Shown here: in pieces, positions 24,234 to 31,879 of the stretch | Position numbering within the stretch: position 1 is the stretch's first letter | Layout of the letters: every line of letters starts with the position of its first letter | Source of the DNA: JAFKKS01 sp039808325 | GTDB taxonomy: Bacteria > Pseudomonadota > Alphaproteobacteria > Rhizobiales > Xanthobacteraceae | Reading direction: 5' to 3' | Assembly: GCA_039808325.1 (NCBI GenBank) | Contig: JBDHSU010000011.1 | Span: 1 to 51,381, forward strand | DNA length: 51,381 bases | Notes under the pieces: generated by a model | The model's input: only the letters and a program-made list of their open reading frames with translations | Databases searched by the model: none | Told to the model about the DNA's origin: nothing | Program-made: the position numbers and the translations under genes

Positions 24234-24495
24234 GCTCGTACGCGGGCGGCGGTCCGCGATAATACGAGTTCGGTCGGCAAAACCCGCCGAGCCCCCTCAC
24301 CTCCTCGAGACAAAGTTCCAGGGTGGCGAACGAGCATCGTTCGTAAGTCATGTCGTAACCGCGGCTTACCGCACAATACGGATGGTCGACACCCGCTGCC
24401 GCCTCGTTCACCGCGGCCGGCGCAAACAGCGCACCGGCCGCCGTGACGACCACGGCCAGAACCGCGATGAAACGTCGCAAAAACACGTCACGCAC
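24193..24495 (-). CDS. DUF3551 secreted small protein, paralogue 1
   Basis: A 100-residue protein with a signal peptide (hydrophobic FIAVLAVVVTAAGALFA, cleavage probably after NEAAA). The mature part has the four-cysteine DUF3551 pattern: HPYCAVSRG, YERCSFATLELCLEE, GGFCRPNSYY. Function unknown; probably periplasmic and disulfide-stabilised. The start codon is GTG with no strong ribosome site, so a slightly shorter form is possible. It overlaps the MATE gene end in convergent orientation and is the last of three tandem paralogues. Confidence 0.82.
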   Translation of the reverse strand: MRDVFLRRFIAVLAVVVTAAGALFAPAAVNEAAAGVDHPYCAVSRGYDMTYERCSFATLELCLEEVRGLGGFCRPNSYYRGPPPAYEPSAGARPSRSQRR

Positions 24496-24513
24496 CGTGC
24501 CGTGACGGCAGGG

Positions 24514-24792
24514 TCATCGGCTCGAGCGCCGCGCGCGCCTGCGATGCGTCGGCGGCGGTTCGTCCTCGTACCGCGAACCGGCATAGGCCGGATTGACGTG
24601 GCACCAATCGCCATTGCCGCGTGCGGTCGCCTCGCATTGCGCGTAGCTGGTGAAACTGCAATTGGAGGCGCCGCTGCCGTAATTGCCGCCGTGTCCTTCC
24701 GAACAATACGGATAGGTCTCGGCCTGGGCGCTCCCGGCGGCCAGGACCAACACCGCGGCTGCAAAGGCCGCCTGCATCAACGTGCGCATCAT
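24514..24792 (-). CDS. DUF3551 secreted small protein, paralogue 2
   Basis: A 92-residue protein: signal peptide MMRTLMQAAFAAAVLVLAAG ending SAQA, then ETYPYCSEG, ASNCSFTSYAQCEAT and GDWCHVNPAY. The four cysteines align with those of its neighbours, and the basic tail (HRRRARRSSR) is shared with paralogue 3. AAAGAGAG lies just before the two adjacent ATGs; either could be used. It sits 18 bp upstream of paralogue 1 and 30 bp downstream of paralogue 3, so the three probably form one transcript. Confidence 0.83.
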   Translation of the reverse strand: MMRTLMQAAFAAAVLVLAAGSAQAETYPYCSEGHGGNYGSGASNCSFTSYAQCEATARGNGDWCHVNPAYAGSRYEDEPPPTHRRRARRSSR

Positions 24793-24822
24793 GCTCTCTT
24801 TCGCTGTTTGTCCGATCCTGGA

Positions 24823-25107
24823 TCAGCCGGGACGGTACCCGCGATGCCGCCGCCGTGGCGGCGGATCGTCATAGGTGGAACCGTCACGGAAATAACCGTC
24901 GAAGCGCGGATTGGGCCGGCAATGCCCCCCGACCCCGCTGACCGCCGCCATGCATGCGCCGAAGGACGGATAGCTGCAATTCTCATAGGAATTGTAGCCG
25001 CCGGCGACGGCGCAGAAAGGATATGACGAGCGCGCCTCCGCGCGGCTTGCCAGGCTGGTCGTCGCAAGCGCCGCGACCGCCGCCGCAAGCACGAGATGCA
25101 TCTTCAT
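24823..25107 (-). CDS. DUF3551 secreted small protein, paralogue 3
   Basis: A 94-residue protein: signal peptide MKMHLVLAAAVAALATTSLA ending SRAEA, then SSYPFCAVAGG, YENCSYPSFGACMAA, GGHCRPNPRF. Four conserved cysteines. Three ATGs lie close together (25113, 25107, 25101); 25107 has GGAG six bases upstream. The region before it contains a degenerate tandem repeat of the ribosome-site sequence. It is the first gene of the three-paralogue set. Confidence 0.82.
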   Translation of the reverse strand: MKMHLVLAAAVAALATTSLASRAEARSSYPFCAVAGGYNSYENCSYPSFGACMAAVSGVGGHCRPNPRFDGYFRDGSTYDDPPPRRRHRGYRPG

Positions 25108-25112
25108 CCTCA

Positions 25113-25180
25113 TCTCCAAGGGATATCTCCAAGGGATTTCGCGTCCAAGGGATTCGCGATCGAAAGGATTCGCGAAGGGA
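25113..25180. repeat. Degenerate short tandem repeat in the leader of the DUF3551 genes
   Basis: TCCAAGGGAT occurs at 25115, 25128 and 25144, followed by a diverged TCGAAAGGATTCGCGA unit, giving four to five units with a period of about 13-16 bases. On the coding (minus) strand each unit reads ATCCCTTGGA, so several copies of a ribosome-site-like sequence precede the first gene. Confidence 0.65.
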
Positions 25181-25298
25181 ACCGGCCCCATTCTATGTCA
25201 AGTCGCGGCCGCCGTCTTGGTTCAGGCGGCCGCCGTGGATATCCCACGTGGGAATGTGATATGCGCGGGGAGCGCAACCTGGCACCACGTCACGATCA

Positions 25299-26048
25299 AT
25301 GCCGCAGCTCAGCGCCATCGTCATCACCCGGAACGAAGCCCACAATATCAGGCCCTGCCTCGACGGCGTCGCCTTCTGTGACGAGCGCATCGTCGTGGAT
25401 TGCGGCAGCAGCGACGACACCGTCGCAATCGCGCGTGCCGCCGGCGCGCGCGTGCTGCATCACGACTGGACGGGGTTCGGCGCACAGAAGAACTTCGCGT
25501 TGGCGCAGGCGACGGGGGATTGGGTGCTCTCGCTCGACGCGGACGAGCGGGTGACGCCCGCTCTCGCCGCCGAGATCAAAGCCGCGATCGCCATGAAGAA
25601 GGCGCAGGGTTACGAAATGCCGCGCTCTTCCACGTTCTGCGGGACGCGCATCCGGCATTGCGGCTGGAGCCCCGACTACGTGCTCAGGCTGTTCCAGCGG
25701 GACAGCGGTCGCTTTTCCGACGACCTGGTGCATGAGCACGTGATCTGCGACGGCCGCGTAAGGCGGCTGACACAGCCGCTGATCCATCACACCATCCGCT
25801 CGCCGGAGGACGCACGCGCCAAGATCGAACACTATTCCGACGCCGGCGCCGCGATGTTGCTCGCGCGCGGCCGGCGGATCGCCAGGTGGCGCGCGCCGGT
25901 GCATGGCGCCGTCGCATTTCTGAAGGTCTATGTCTTTCGGCGCGGCTTTCTCGACGGCCGCGCCGGCTACGCCGTCGCGCGCTATCAAGCCGCGACGACG
26001 TATCATCGTTATCGCAAAGCCTTGCGCGCGCAGCGCAAGGCGGCGTAG
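25299..26048 (+). CDS. Glycosyltransferase family 2 (LPS core / KdtX-WaaE type)
   Basis: A 249-residue GT-A fold transferase. The N-terminal nucleotide-sugar domain has LSAIVITRNEAHNIRPCL, VDCGSSDDTV and the metal-binding WVLSLDADERV; an acidic-aromatic acceptor region (CGWSPDYVLRLFQRD, LVHEHVICDG) follows. The closest familiar pattern is the LPS-core glycosyltransferase group (WaaE/KdtX); the acceptor is unproven. A short membrane-associated C-terminus is rich in Arg. It stands alone; a repeat separates its stop from the convergent ahcY. Confidence 0.9.
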   Translation: MPQLSAIVITRNEAHNIRPCLDGVAFCDERIVVDCGSSDDTVAIARAAGARVLHHDWTGFGAQKNFALAQATGDWVLSLDADERVTPALAAEIKAAIAMKKAQGYEMPRSSTFCGTRIRHCGWSPDYVLRLFQRDSGRFSDDLVHEHVICDGRVRRLTQPLIHHTIRSPEDARAKIEHYSDAGAAMLLARGRRIARWRAPVHGAVAFLKVYVFRRGFLDGRAGYAVARYQAATTYHRYRKALRAQRKAA

Positions 26049-26128
26049 AGCGGGAGGCCGCCCCGCTCCATTATTTCTCTGAGCATGATCTTTCCCGAAA
26101 ACCGGTACCCACTTTTCGGGATCATGCT
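26049..26128. repeat. Two palindromic units between convergent GT2 and ahcY genes
   Basis: Unit 1: AGCGGG (26049-26054) pairs with CCCGCT (26062-26067), starting directly after the TAG stop of the glycosyltransferase. Unit 2: AGCATGATC (26082-26090) pairs with GATCATGCT (26120-26128) and CCCGAAAA with TTTTCGGG, an almost perfect hairpin ending directly against the TGA stop of ahcY. Likely to terminate transcription from both sides. Unit 2 belongs to the family seen at 37983, 43286 and 47832. Confidence 0.85.
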
Positions 26129-27571
26129 TCAGTAGCGATAGTGGTCCGACTTGAACGGGCCTTCGACCTTCACGCCGATGTAGTCGGCCTGGTCCTTGCG
26201 CAGCTCGGTGAGCGTCACGCCGATCTTCGCGAGATGCAGCCGCGCGACCTTCTCGTCCAGCGACTTCGGCAGCACGTACACTTCCTTCTTGTATTTGCCG
26301 TCCTTGTTGTTGGCGAACAGCTCGATCTGCGCCAGCGTCTGGTTCGTGAACGACGCCGACATCACGAAGCTCGGATGCCCCATGGCGTTGCCGAGATTCA
26401 CCAGCCGTCCTTCCGACAGCAGGATGATGCGGTGGCCGTCCGCGAACGTGATTTCGTCCACCTGCGGCTTGATGTTGTTCCACTTCAGGTTCTTCAGGCC
26501 GGCAACCTGAATTTCATTGTCGAAGTGGCCGATATTGCAGACGATGGCGCGGTCCTTCATCGCGCGCATGTGGTCGATGGTGATGACGTCCTTGTTGCCC
26601 GTGGCGGTCACGAAGATGTCGGCGCGCGGCGCGGCGTCCTCCATCGTCACGACCTCGTAGCCTTCCATCGCCGCCTGCAAGGCGCAGATCGGATCGACCT
26701 CCGACACCATGACGCGGCATCCGGCCTGGCGCAGCGACGCCGCCGAGCCCTTGCCGACGTCGCCGAAGCCCGCGACCATCGCCACCTTGCCGGCCATCAT
26801 CACGTCGGTGCCGCGGCGGATGCCGTCGACCAGCGATTCGCGGCAGCCGTAGAGGTTGTCGAACTTCGATTTCGTCACGCTGTCGTTGACGTTGATCGCG
26901 GGGAAGAGGAGCGTGCCTTTCTTCTGCATCTCGTAGAGGCGGTGCACGCCCGTCGTCGTTTCCTCCGACACTCCCTTGATCGACTTCGCGATCGTGCCGA
27001 ACCAGCCCTTCGGCTTCTCGGCGAGCGTCTTCTTGAGAAGCGCGAACAGCACCTCCTCTTCCTCCGACGCTGCCTTGTCGAGAAAACCCGTGTCGCCGCC
27101 TTCCGCGCGCACGCCGAGATGCACGAACAGCGTCGCATCGCCGCCGTCGTCGAGGATCATGTTCGGCACGCCGCCGTCACCCCATTCGAACAGCTTGCGC
27201 GTATAGTCCCAGTAGTCCTTCAGGCTCTCGCCCTTGACCGCGAAGACCGGCGTGCCCGCGGCCGCGATCGCCGCCGCCGCATGGTCCTGCGTCGAATAGA
27301 TGTTGCAGGAGACCCAGCGCACGTCCGCGCCGAGCGCGGTCAGCGTCTCGATCAGCACCGCCGTCTGGATCGTCATGTGCAACGAACCGGCGATCCGGGC
27401 GCCCTTGAGCGGCTGCTTCGGGCCGTACTCCTCGCGCGTCGCCATCAAGCCCGGCATCTCGGTTTCGGCGATGGAAATTTCCTTGCGGCCGAAATCCGCC
27501 AGCCCGATGTCCTTGACGATGTAGTCGGAGGCGTTGGCTTGCGAGGATGTCTTTGCGGCCGTCGCGGTCAT
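26129..27571 (-). CDS. ahcY: S-adenosyl-L-homocysteine hydrolase
   Basis: A 480-residue enzyme splitting S-adenosylhomocysteine into adenosine and homocysteine, part of the methyl cycle. The NAD-binding site is AGFGDVGKGSAASLRQ, the adenosine-binding region has NSTQ-type STQDHAAAAI, and the family C-terminus ends with KSDHYRY. It contains the insert typical of bacterial long forms. The ATG at 27571 (MTATAAKTSS) is chosen; the frame is open 23 codons further but that part overlaps the promoter. Its own promoter with a palindromic operator lies directly upstream, so it is regulated separately from the PTS genes before it. Confidence 0.96.
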   Translation of the reverse strand: MTATAAKTSSQANASDYIVKDIGLADFGRKEISIAETEMPGLMATREEYGPKQPLKGARIAGSLHMTIQTAVLIETLTALGADVRWVSCNIYSTQDHAAAAIAAAGTPVFAVKGESLKDYWDYTRKLFEWGDGGVPNMILDDGGDATLFVHLGVRAEGGDTGFLDKAASEEEEVLFALLKKTLAEKPKGWFGTIAKSIKGVSEETTTGVHRLYEMQKKGTLLFPAINVNDSVTKSKFDNLYGCRESLVDGIRRGTDVMMAGKVAMVAGFGDVGKGSAASLRQAGCRVMVSEVDPICALQAAMEGYEVVTMEDAAPRADIFVTATGNKDVITIDHMRAMKDRAIVCNIGHFDNEIQVAGLKNLKWNNIKPQVDEITFADGHRIILLSEGRLVNLGNAMGHPSFVMSASFTNQTLAQIELFANNKDGKYKKEVYVLPKSLDEKVARLHLAKIGVTLTELRKDQADYIGVKVEGPFKSDHYRY

Positions 27572-27612
27572 GGCGATCCTTACGCTTTTGCTGAAGGGAG
27601 AGGTCGGCGGCT

Positions 27613-27665
27613 CTATATCAATCGTCGAGCCTCGTGGCAATAAGGATATAAAGATTTCTTTATAT
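27613..27665 (-). promoter_or_regulatory. ahcY promoter with perfect 8-bp-arm palindromic operator (SahR-like)
   Basis: ATATAAAG (27646-27653) and CTTTATAT (27658-27665) are perfect inverted repeats around ATTT. On the coding strand it is followed after five bases by a -35-like TTGCCA (27640-27635), 16 bases, then a -10-like ATATAG (27618-27613). The start codon is 42 bases further. From memory, SahR, an S-adenosylhomocysteine-responsive repressor of methyl-cycle genes in Proteobacteria, uses A+T-rich palindromes of this shape; that link is inference. No SAH riboswitch core was recognised. Confidence 0.6.
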
Positions 27666-27691
27666 GCCAGAGAAAACCAAAAGACCGGTAC

Positions 27692-28012
27692 TCATTCCTC
27701 TTCGCCGAAGCGGGCGGCGACCAAGCTTTCGAGGGCCGCCAGAGCTTCCGCCGCGTCCGGGCCCGCCGCCTCGATGGTGATCGAAGTGCCGGGGGACGCG
27801 GACAGCATCATCAGGCCCATGATCGAATCGCCGCCCACCGTCTCCGCCCCGCGCGTCACCTTGATCGCCGCCTGAAACCGCTCCACCGTCTGCACGAATT
27901 TCGCCGAGGCGCGCGCGTGCAGGCCCTTCTTGTTCACGATCCGCACGGTGCGCGCCAGCGCCTTGCCCGCGGGTGGCGTCCCCGCTCCGTCCGTGGCGCC
28001 GGGATGCGTCAT
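27692..28012 (-). CDS. HPr-family phosphocarrier protein (nitrogen/regulatory PTS)
   Basis: A 106-residue HPr with a short N-terminal extension. The phosphorylated His32 lies in NKKGLHARASAKF, and the regulatory serine is in GGDSIMGLMML, matching the presence of HprK nearby. The ATG overlaps the EIIA stop (ATGA), so the two are coupled. In Hyphomicrobiales this HPr works in a permease-free regulatory PTS together with PtsP and EIIA proteins. Confidence 0.94.
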   Translation of the reverse strand: MTHPGATDGAGTPPAGKALARTVRIVNKKGLHARASAKFVQTVERFQAAIKVTRGAETVGGDSIMGLMMLSASPGTSITIEAAGPDAAEALAALESLVAARFGEEE

Positions 28013-28410
28013 TTGCCGGAAAGCACGCGGCTGGCGATGGTGATGTATTTGCGGCCGGCCTCCTGGGCCGCGGCCACGACATCCGTCATCGGACATTCAG
28101 CCCGCACTTTTGCGAGCTTGATGAGCATCGGCAGGTTGACGCCGGCCAGCACTTCGACGCCCGGACGCGACATGCAGGAGATGGCGAGGTTGGACGGCGT
28201 GCCGCCGAACATATCGGTGAGAATGACGACGCCGTCGCCGGTATCGACGTTCTCGACGGCCTCGATGATATCGTGGCGCCGCTGCTCGACGTCGTCGTCG
28301 GGATCGATGGTGACGGACTCGAACTGCGTCTGTGAGCCCATGATGTGCTCCAGGGCCGCACGGAACTCGATGGCGAGCCGCCCGTGCGTGACGAGAACCA
28401 GACCGATCAT
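28009..28410 (-). CDS. PTS EIIA component, mannose family (regulatory EIIA-Man)
   Basis: A 133-residue cytoplasmic protein with the active-site His9 in LVLVTHGRLA and the family block DMFGGTPSNLA. It accepts phosphate from HPr. No IIB, IIC or IID genes lie nearby, so the function is regulatory, as known for the alphaproteobacterial PTS. The ATG at 28410 has a GGGG stretch upstream; the frame is open 39 codons more without homology. It overlaps the HPr gene by four bases. Confidence 0.94.
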   Translation of the reverse strand: MIGLVLVTHGRLAIEFRAALEHIMGSQTQFESVTIDPDDDVEQRRHDIIEAVENVDTGDGVVILTDMFGGTPSNLAISCMSRPGVEVLAGVNLPMLIKLAKVRAECPMTDVVAAAQEAGRKYITIASRVLSGK

Positions 28411-28545
28411 CAAGAACCCCGGCCGATACGAACGCCCGCACGCGCCGCGCGAAGGTGGGACATGATCCTCATTGGGCCCTAAAGTGCAAGGGCCTTTCCC
28501 CGTTGTTTTCGATACGCCCCCACGCATCCGAAAGTGCGCCCGCGG

Positions 28546-29004
28546 TCAAAACGCGACCTCTTGCGTGCGCAGGGCGGCAACGAGCACAGGTGCGGGGTCG
28601 GTGCAAGCGTGAATTGCGATCCGAGGCAAAGGGACCCCGGCGATCGTGGTGATCCGGTCGGCCTGGAGCGGAAGGCGTTCAGCCCCGGACGCCGCGAGAT
28701 CCACGACCCACCCGACCTGCGCGGGCGCCTCATGCGCAACACGCCGCAGGCCGAGCCCGCGCACCTCCAGCAGCCCCGCAAGCGCGCCGGGCGGACCGGC
28801 CAGCAATCGTCCGTGGCTGGCATCGAGTAAAACCCGGTCGTCCGCGACGAGGCGCGCGAACCGGAAAAGACCCGCGGCGGCGGCATCGAGCAGCGAAAGC
28901 ACGAGGCGCGACTTGCCGCTTCCCGATGGCCCGCGGATGAGGACCGCGCGCGCGCCGACGAGGACGGCGGATGCATGAACGGTGGTTGGCGACGCGGCCG
29001 GCAC
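28546..29004 (-). CDS. hprK: HPr kinase/phosphorylase, short alphaproteobacterial form
   Basis: A 152-residue protein, about half the length of Firmicutes HprK: only the C-terminal kinase domain is present. Walker A is GPSGSGKS (residues 25-32), with VADDRVLL and the signature-like LEVRGLG. The N-terminal HAS...VLVGARAVLIRG layout is typical of the short class. It phosphorylates the regulatory serine of HPr. The GTG at 29004 lies 8 bases after the chvG stop. No strong ribosome site is visible, so coupling to chvG translation is possible. Confidence 0.9.
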   Translation of the reverse strand: MPAASPTTVHASAVLVGARAVLIRGPSGSGKSRLVLSLLDAAAAGLFRFARLVADDRVLLDASHGRLLAGPPGALAGLLEVRGLGLRRVAHEAPAQVGWVVDLAASGAERLPLQADRITTIAGVPLPRIAIHACTDPAPVLVAALRTQEVAF

Positions 29005-29012
29005 GGCTGCGC

Positions 29013-30863
29013 TCAGCGCGAGAGCAGGCGCACGACAAAGCGCGCGCCGAGCACCTGCGGTTCGGCGCCGCCGACACGACGCACGCGGTTCTCCGCCCAG
29101 ATGCGCCCGCCATGCGCCTCCACGATCTGCTTCGAAATGGAAAGGCCGAGCCCTGAATTCTGACCGAACCCTTGCTCCGGCCGGTCGGTATAGAAGCGCT
29201 CGAAGATCCGCTCGAGCGCATCCTCTCTGATTCCCAGGCCGTCGTCGTCGACGACGATCTCGACCTCGTCGCCCACACGCCGACAAATGACGCGCACGGT
29301 TCCGTTCGGCGGCGAGAACGAACGCGCGTTGGAAATGAGGTTGTCGATGACCTGGCCGATGCGTGAGTCGTGCCCGATGACGGTGAACGGCTTGCCGTCA
29401 CCCTCGAAGCTCAGCTTGATCGACACGCCGTCATTATGCCGCACGACCTCGTTCGCGACCGTCACGACCGTATTGAGCAGCTTCCTCAGATCGACGCCGC
29501 CCGCCTCCTCGCGCTGCAATTCGGCGTCGAGCCGGCTGGCGTCGGAAATGTCCGAGATCAGCCGGTTGAGCCGCGAGACGTCGTGCTGAATGACGGAGAG
29601 CAGGCGCTGGCGGCTCTCTTCCGTTTTTGCAAGCGGCATCGTCTCGACCGCAGACCGCAGCGACGTCAGCGGATTCTTCAATTCGTGCGAGACGTCCGCC
29701 GCGAAGCTCTCGATCGCTTCGATGCGGCTGTACAGCGCGTTGGTCATGTCGCGCAGCGCGCCGGAGAGATGGCCGATCTCGTCGCCGCGATGCGTGAAGT
29801 CGGGAATCTCGACGCGTGTGCGAATGCGCCGCCGCACCCGCTCGGCGCCATCCGCAAGCCGGCGCACCGGCCCCGCGATCGTGCCGGCGAGAAGCATCGA
29901 GAGCACCACCATGACGCCGGCCATGATGAGGAAGATCTTCACGATCTTCAGCCGCTCCGACTCGACCATATTGTCGATGTCGCCGCCCTGCGTGGAAAGC
30001 AGCAGCGCGCCGCGCACGGCGCGGAAGCGCTGCACCGGCACCGCGACCGACACGATCGCCTCGCCGCGATCGTTGACGCGCACGGCGCTCGATTTCTGTC
30101 CGGCGAGCGCCATCGCCACTTCCGGGTAGCCCTTGCCGTTCTCGGGCCCGAGTTCCCGATAGAGCGGCAGATCGCCGCGGCCGAGCCACGTGCGCAGCAT
30201 GATCCAGGTCTGCTCGATGAAGCCGGGCTGCGCCTCCATCGGCGACGGCAGGTCGAACCGCGACACATCGCCACGACCGTACAGGCTGCGGCTGTCGAGG
30301 ATCAGCACGCCTTCCTTGTCGTAGATGCGTCCGCGCGTATTGGTCGGCGAGACGAGCCGCCGCAGCACCGGCGCGACGCGCTCGGGATTGATCGGAAACT
30401 CGAGCGCGCCGAACTCATCGGACGGGCCGTAGCTCTCGCCCGTCTGCAGTTCCAGCAGCTTGTCGGGATCGATGGTGATGGCACCGGCGTCCATGGTCGC
30501 GGAGGCCGCGATCGCCTGCGCGATGATCTCGCCCTGCACCAGAAGGCTCTGCACGCGCGCGTCGATCAGGCCGGCGCGGAACTGCGAGAGATAGAGAATG
30601 CCGACGACGAGCGCGAGCAGGCCGGCGACGTTGAGAAACACGATGCGGCGGGTGAGGCTCGAGAAGCTTTGCGAAACGAAGAAGCGCCAGATGCGGCGCA
30701 GCACGTTCGGTTGACGGCGCGCGGGCTGCGCGGGCGCCTCATGCAACGGACGTTCCGACGGAACACCGGCAGGCGCCGCGGCCGAAGCCGCGGCGGGCGG
30801 AGGGGAAGTGTTTGCGGTTCGATCGAGCACGTCGGTCGTCGTGTGCCCCGTTCTGGTTCGCAC
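29013..30863 (-). CDS. chvG: Sensor histidine kinase ChvG
   Basis: A 616-residue membrane kinase. TM1 is about residues 74-95 (IVFLNVAGLLALVVGILYL), a large periplasmic sensor domain follows, TM2 is about residues 306-332, then HAMP. The dimerisation box is FAADVSHELKNPLTSLRSAV with phosphorylated His393. ATPase boxes include DDDGLGI and GLGLSISKQIVEAHGG. ChvG/ExoS senses acidity and envelope or host conditions and controls ChvI. The GTG start has no clear ribosome site; the N-terminal 60 residues are low-complexity. The neighbour chvI is 81 bp upstream and hprK follows, the usual order. Confidence 0.95.
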   Translation of the reverse strand: MRTRTGHTTTDVLDRTANTSPPPAAASAAAPAGVPSERPLHEAPAQPARRQPNVLRRIWRFFVSQSFSSLTRRIVFLNVAGLLALVVGILYLSQFRAGLIDARVQSLLVQGEIIAQAIAASATMDAGAITIDPDKLLELQTGESYGPSDEFGALEFPINPERVAPVLRRLVSPTNTRGRIYDKEGVLILDSRSLYGRGDVSRFDLPSPMEAQPGFIEQTWIMLRTWLGRGDLPLYRELGPENGKGYPEVAMALAGQKSSAVRVNDRGEAIVSVAVPVQRFRAVRGALLLSTQGGDIDNMVESERLKIVKIFLIMAGVMVVLSMLLAGTIAGPVRRLADGAERVRRRIRTRVEIPDFTHRGDEIGHLSGALRDMTNALYSRIEAIESFAADVSHELKNPLTSLRSAVETMPLAKTEESRQRLLSVIQHDVSRLNRLISDISDASRLDAELQREEAGGVDLRKLLNTVVTVANEVVRHNDGVSIKLSFEGDGKPFTVIGHDSRIGQVIDNLISNARSFSPPNGTVRVICRRVGDEVEIVVDDDGLGIREDALERIFERFYTDRPEQGFGQNSGLGLSISKQIVEAHGGRIWAENRVRRVGGAEPQVLGARFVVRLLSR

Positions 30864-30944
30864 GCAAGCCGCGCCGACAGCGGCTGCGAAGCAATAGGGC
30901 CGTGACCTTACATCATGCGCACGCGCCCGTCAGGCCCCCGCGCG

Positions 30945-31643
30945 CTATTCCTTGAAGCGGTAGCCGACGCCGTACAGCGTTTCGATCATATCGAAATCGT
31001 CGTCGGTCGATTTGAACTTCTTGCGCAGGCGCTTGATGTGGCTGTCGATGGTGCGGTCGTCGACATAGACCTGGTCGTCATAGGCCGCATCCATCAGCGC
31101 ATTGCGCGACTTCACGACACCCGGCCGGCTGGCCAGCGCTTGCAGGATGAGGAACTCGGTCACGGTCAGCGTGACCGGCTCGCCCTTCCAGGTGCAGGTA
31201 TGGCGCTCCGGATCCATGCGGAGCTGGCCGCGCTCCAGCACCTTGGCGGAATCCGCTTCCTTGACCGCGGTACCGTCCTTGGGCGTGAAACGGCGCAGCA
31301 CGGCCTTCACGCGCTCCACCAGGAGGCGCTGCGAGAACGGTTTGCGGATGAAATCGTCGGCCCCCATCTTGAGGCCGAACAGCTCGTCGATCTCCTCGTC
31401 CTTGGAGGTGAGGAAGATCACCGGCATGTCCGATTTCTGGCGCAGCCGCCGCAGCATCTCCATCCCGTCCATGCGCGGCATCTTGATGTCGAGGATGGCA
31501 AGGTCGGGAGGCGCCGCCTTGAAACCGTCGAGCGCCGTTGCGCCGTCGGTATAGGTGCTGATGCGATACCCCTCCGCTTCCAGGGCGATGGAGACAGAGG
31601 TGAGGATATTGCGATCGTCGTCTACGAGGGCAATGGTCGGCAT
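30945..31643 (-). CDS. chvI: Response regulator ChvI (OmpR family)
   Basis: A 232-residue regulator. The receiver domain has acidic pocket VDDD, phosphorylated Asp52 (AILDIKMPRMDG), and Lys in IRKPF. The C-terminal OmpR winged helix has LTVTEFLILQALA and YVDDRTIDSHIKRLRKKF, very close to known ChvI. The ATG has GGGAGG upstream. It is the first gene of the chvI-chvG-hprK-EIIA-HPr run. The 236 bp upstream are shared with the divergent HugZ-like gene. Confidence 0.96.
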   Translation of the reverse strand: MPTIALVDDDRNILTSVSIALEAEGYRISTYTDGATALDGFKAAPPDLAILDIKMPRMDGMEMLRRLRQKSDMPVIFLTSKDEEIDELFGLKMGADDFIRKPFSQRLLVERVKAVLRRFTPKDGTAVKEADSAKVLERGQLRMDPERHTCTWKGEPVTLTVTEFLILQALASRPGVVKSRNALMDAAYDDQVYVDDRTIDSHIKRLRKKFKSTDDDFDMIETLYGVGYRFKE

Positions 31644-31879
31644 GGGCCTCCCTTTCGTGCCGCGGTGCGGCCTTCAAGCCCGCAAAGCTGGGCCGAAATG
31701 TGACCTCCGCGCGGGCTTCCAATCACGCCGCCGATGCGGAACGCCGCGGCAACGAGACAAACGCCCTTGCCAAAGCTTACGCGCATTTGGAAAGAAGCGG
31801 TATTCTGCCGCCGTTAGACTGTGACCTAGGCCTTCAGCCACCTGCCTGCAAGGCCGCGAGTCCCGAAAAGAGCCGAGAA

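Noticed and set aside
22799..24262. 487-codon plus-strand frame overlapping the MATE gene
   Set aside because: Arg-rich shadow without hydrophobic helices; the MATE frame is clearly the coding one.
25113..25180. Short repeats considered as a CRISPR array
   Set aside because: Units are only 13-16 bases, degenerate and without unique spacers of constant length; no cas genes are present.
27572..27691. SAH or SAM riboswitch upstream of ahcY
   Set aside because: The leader shows a palindromic operator and a promoter, but I could not recognise the conserved riboswitch core; only one short GGCTC/GAGCC stem is visible.
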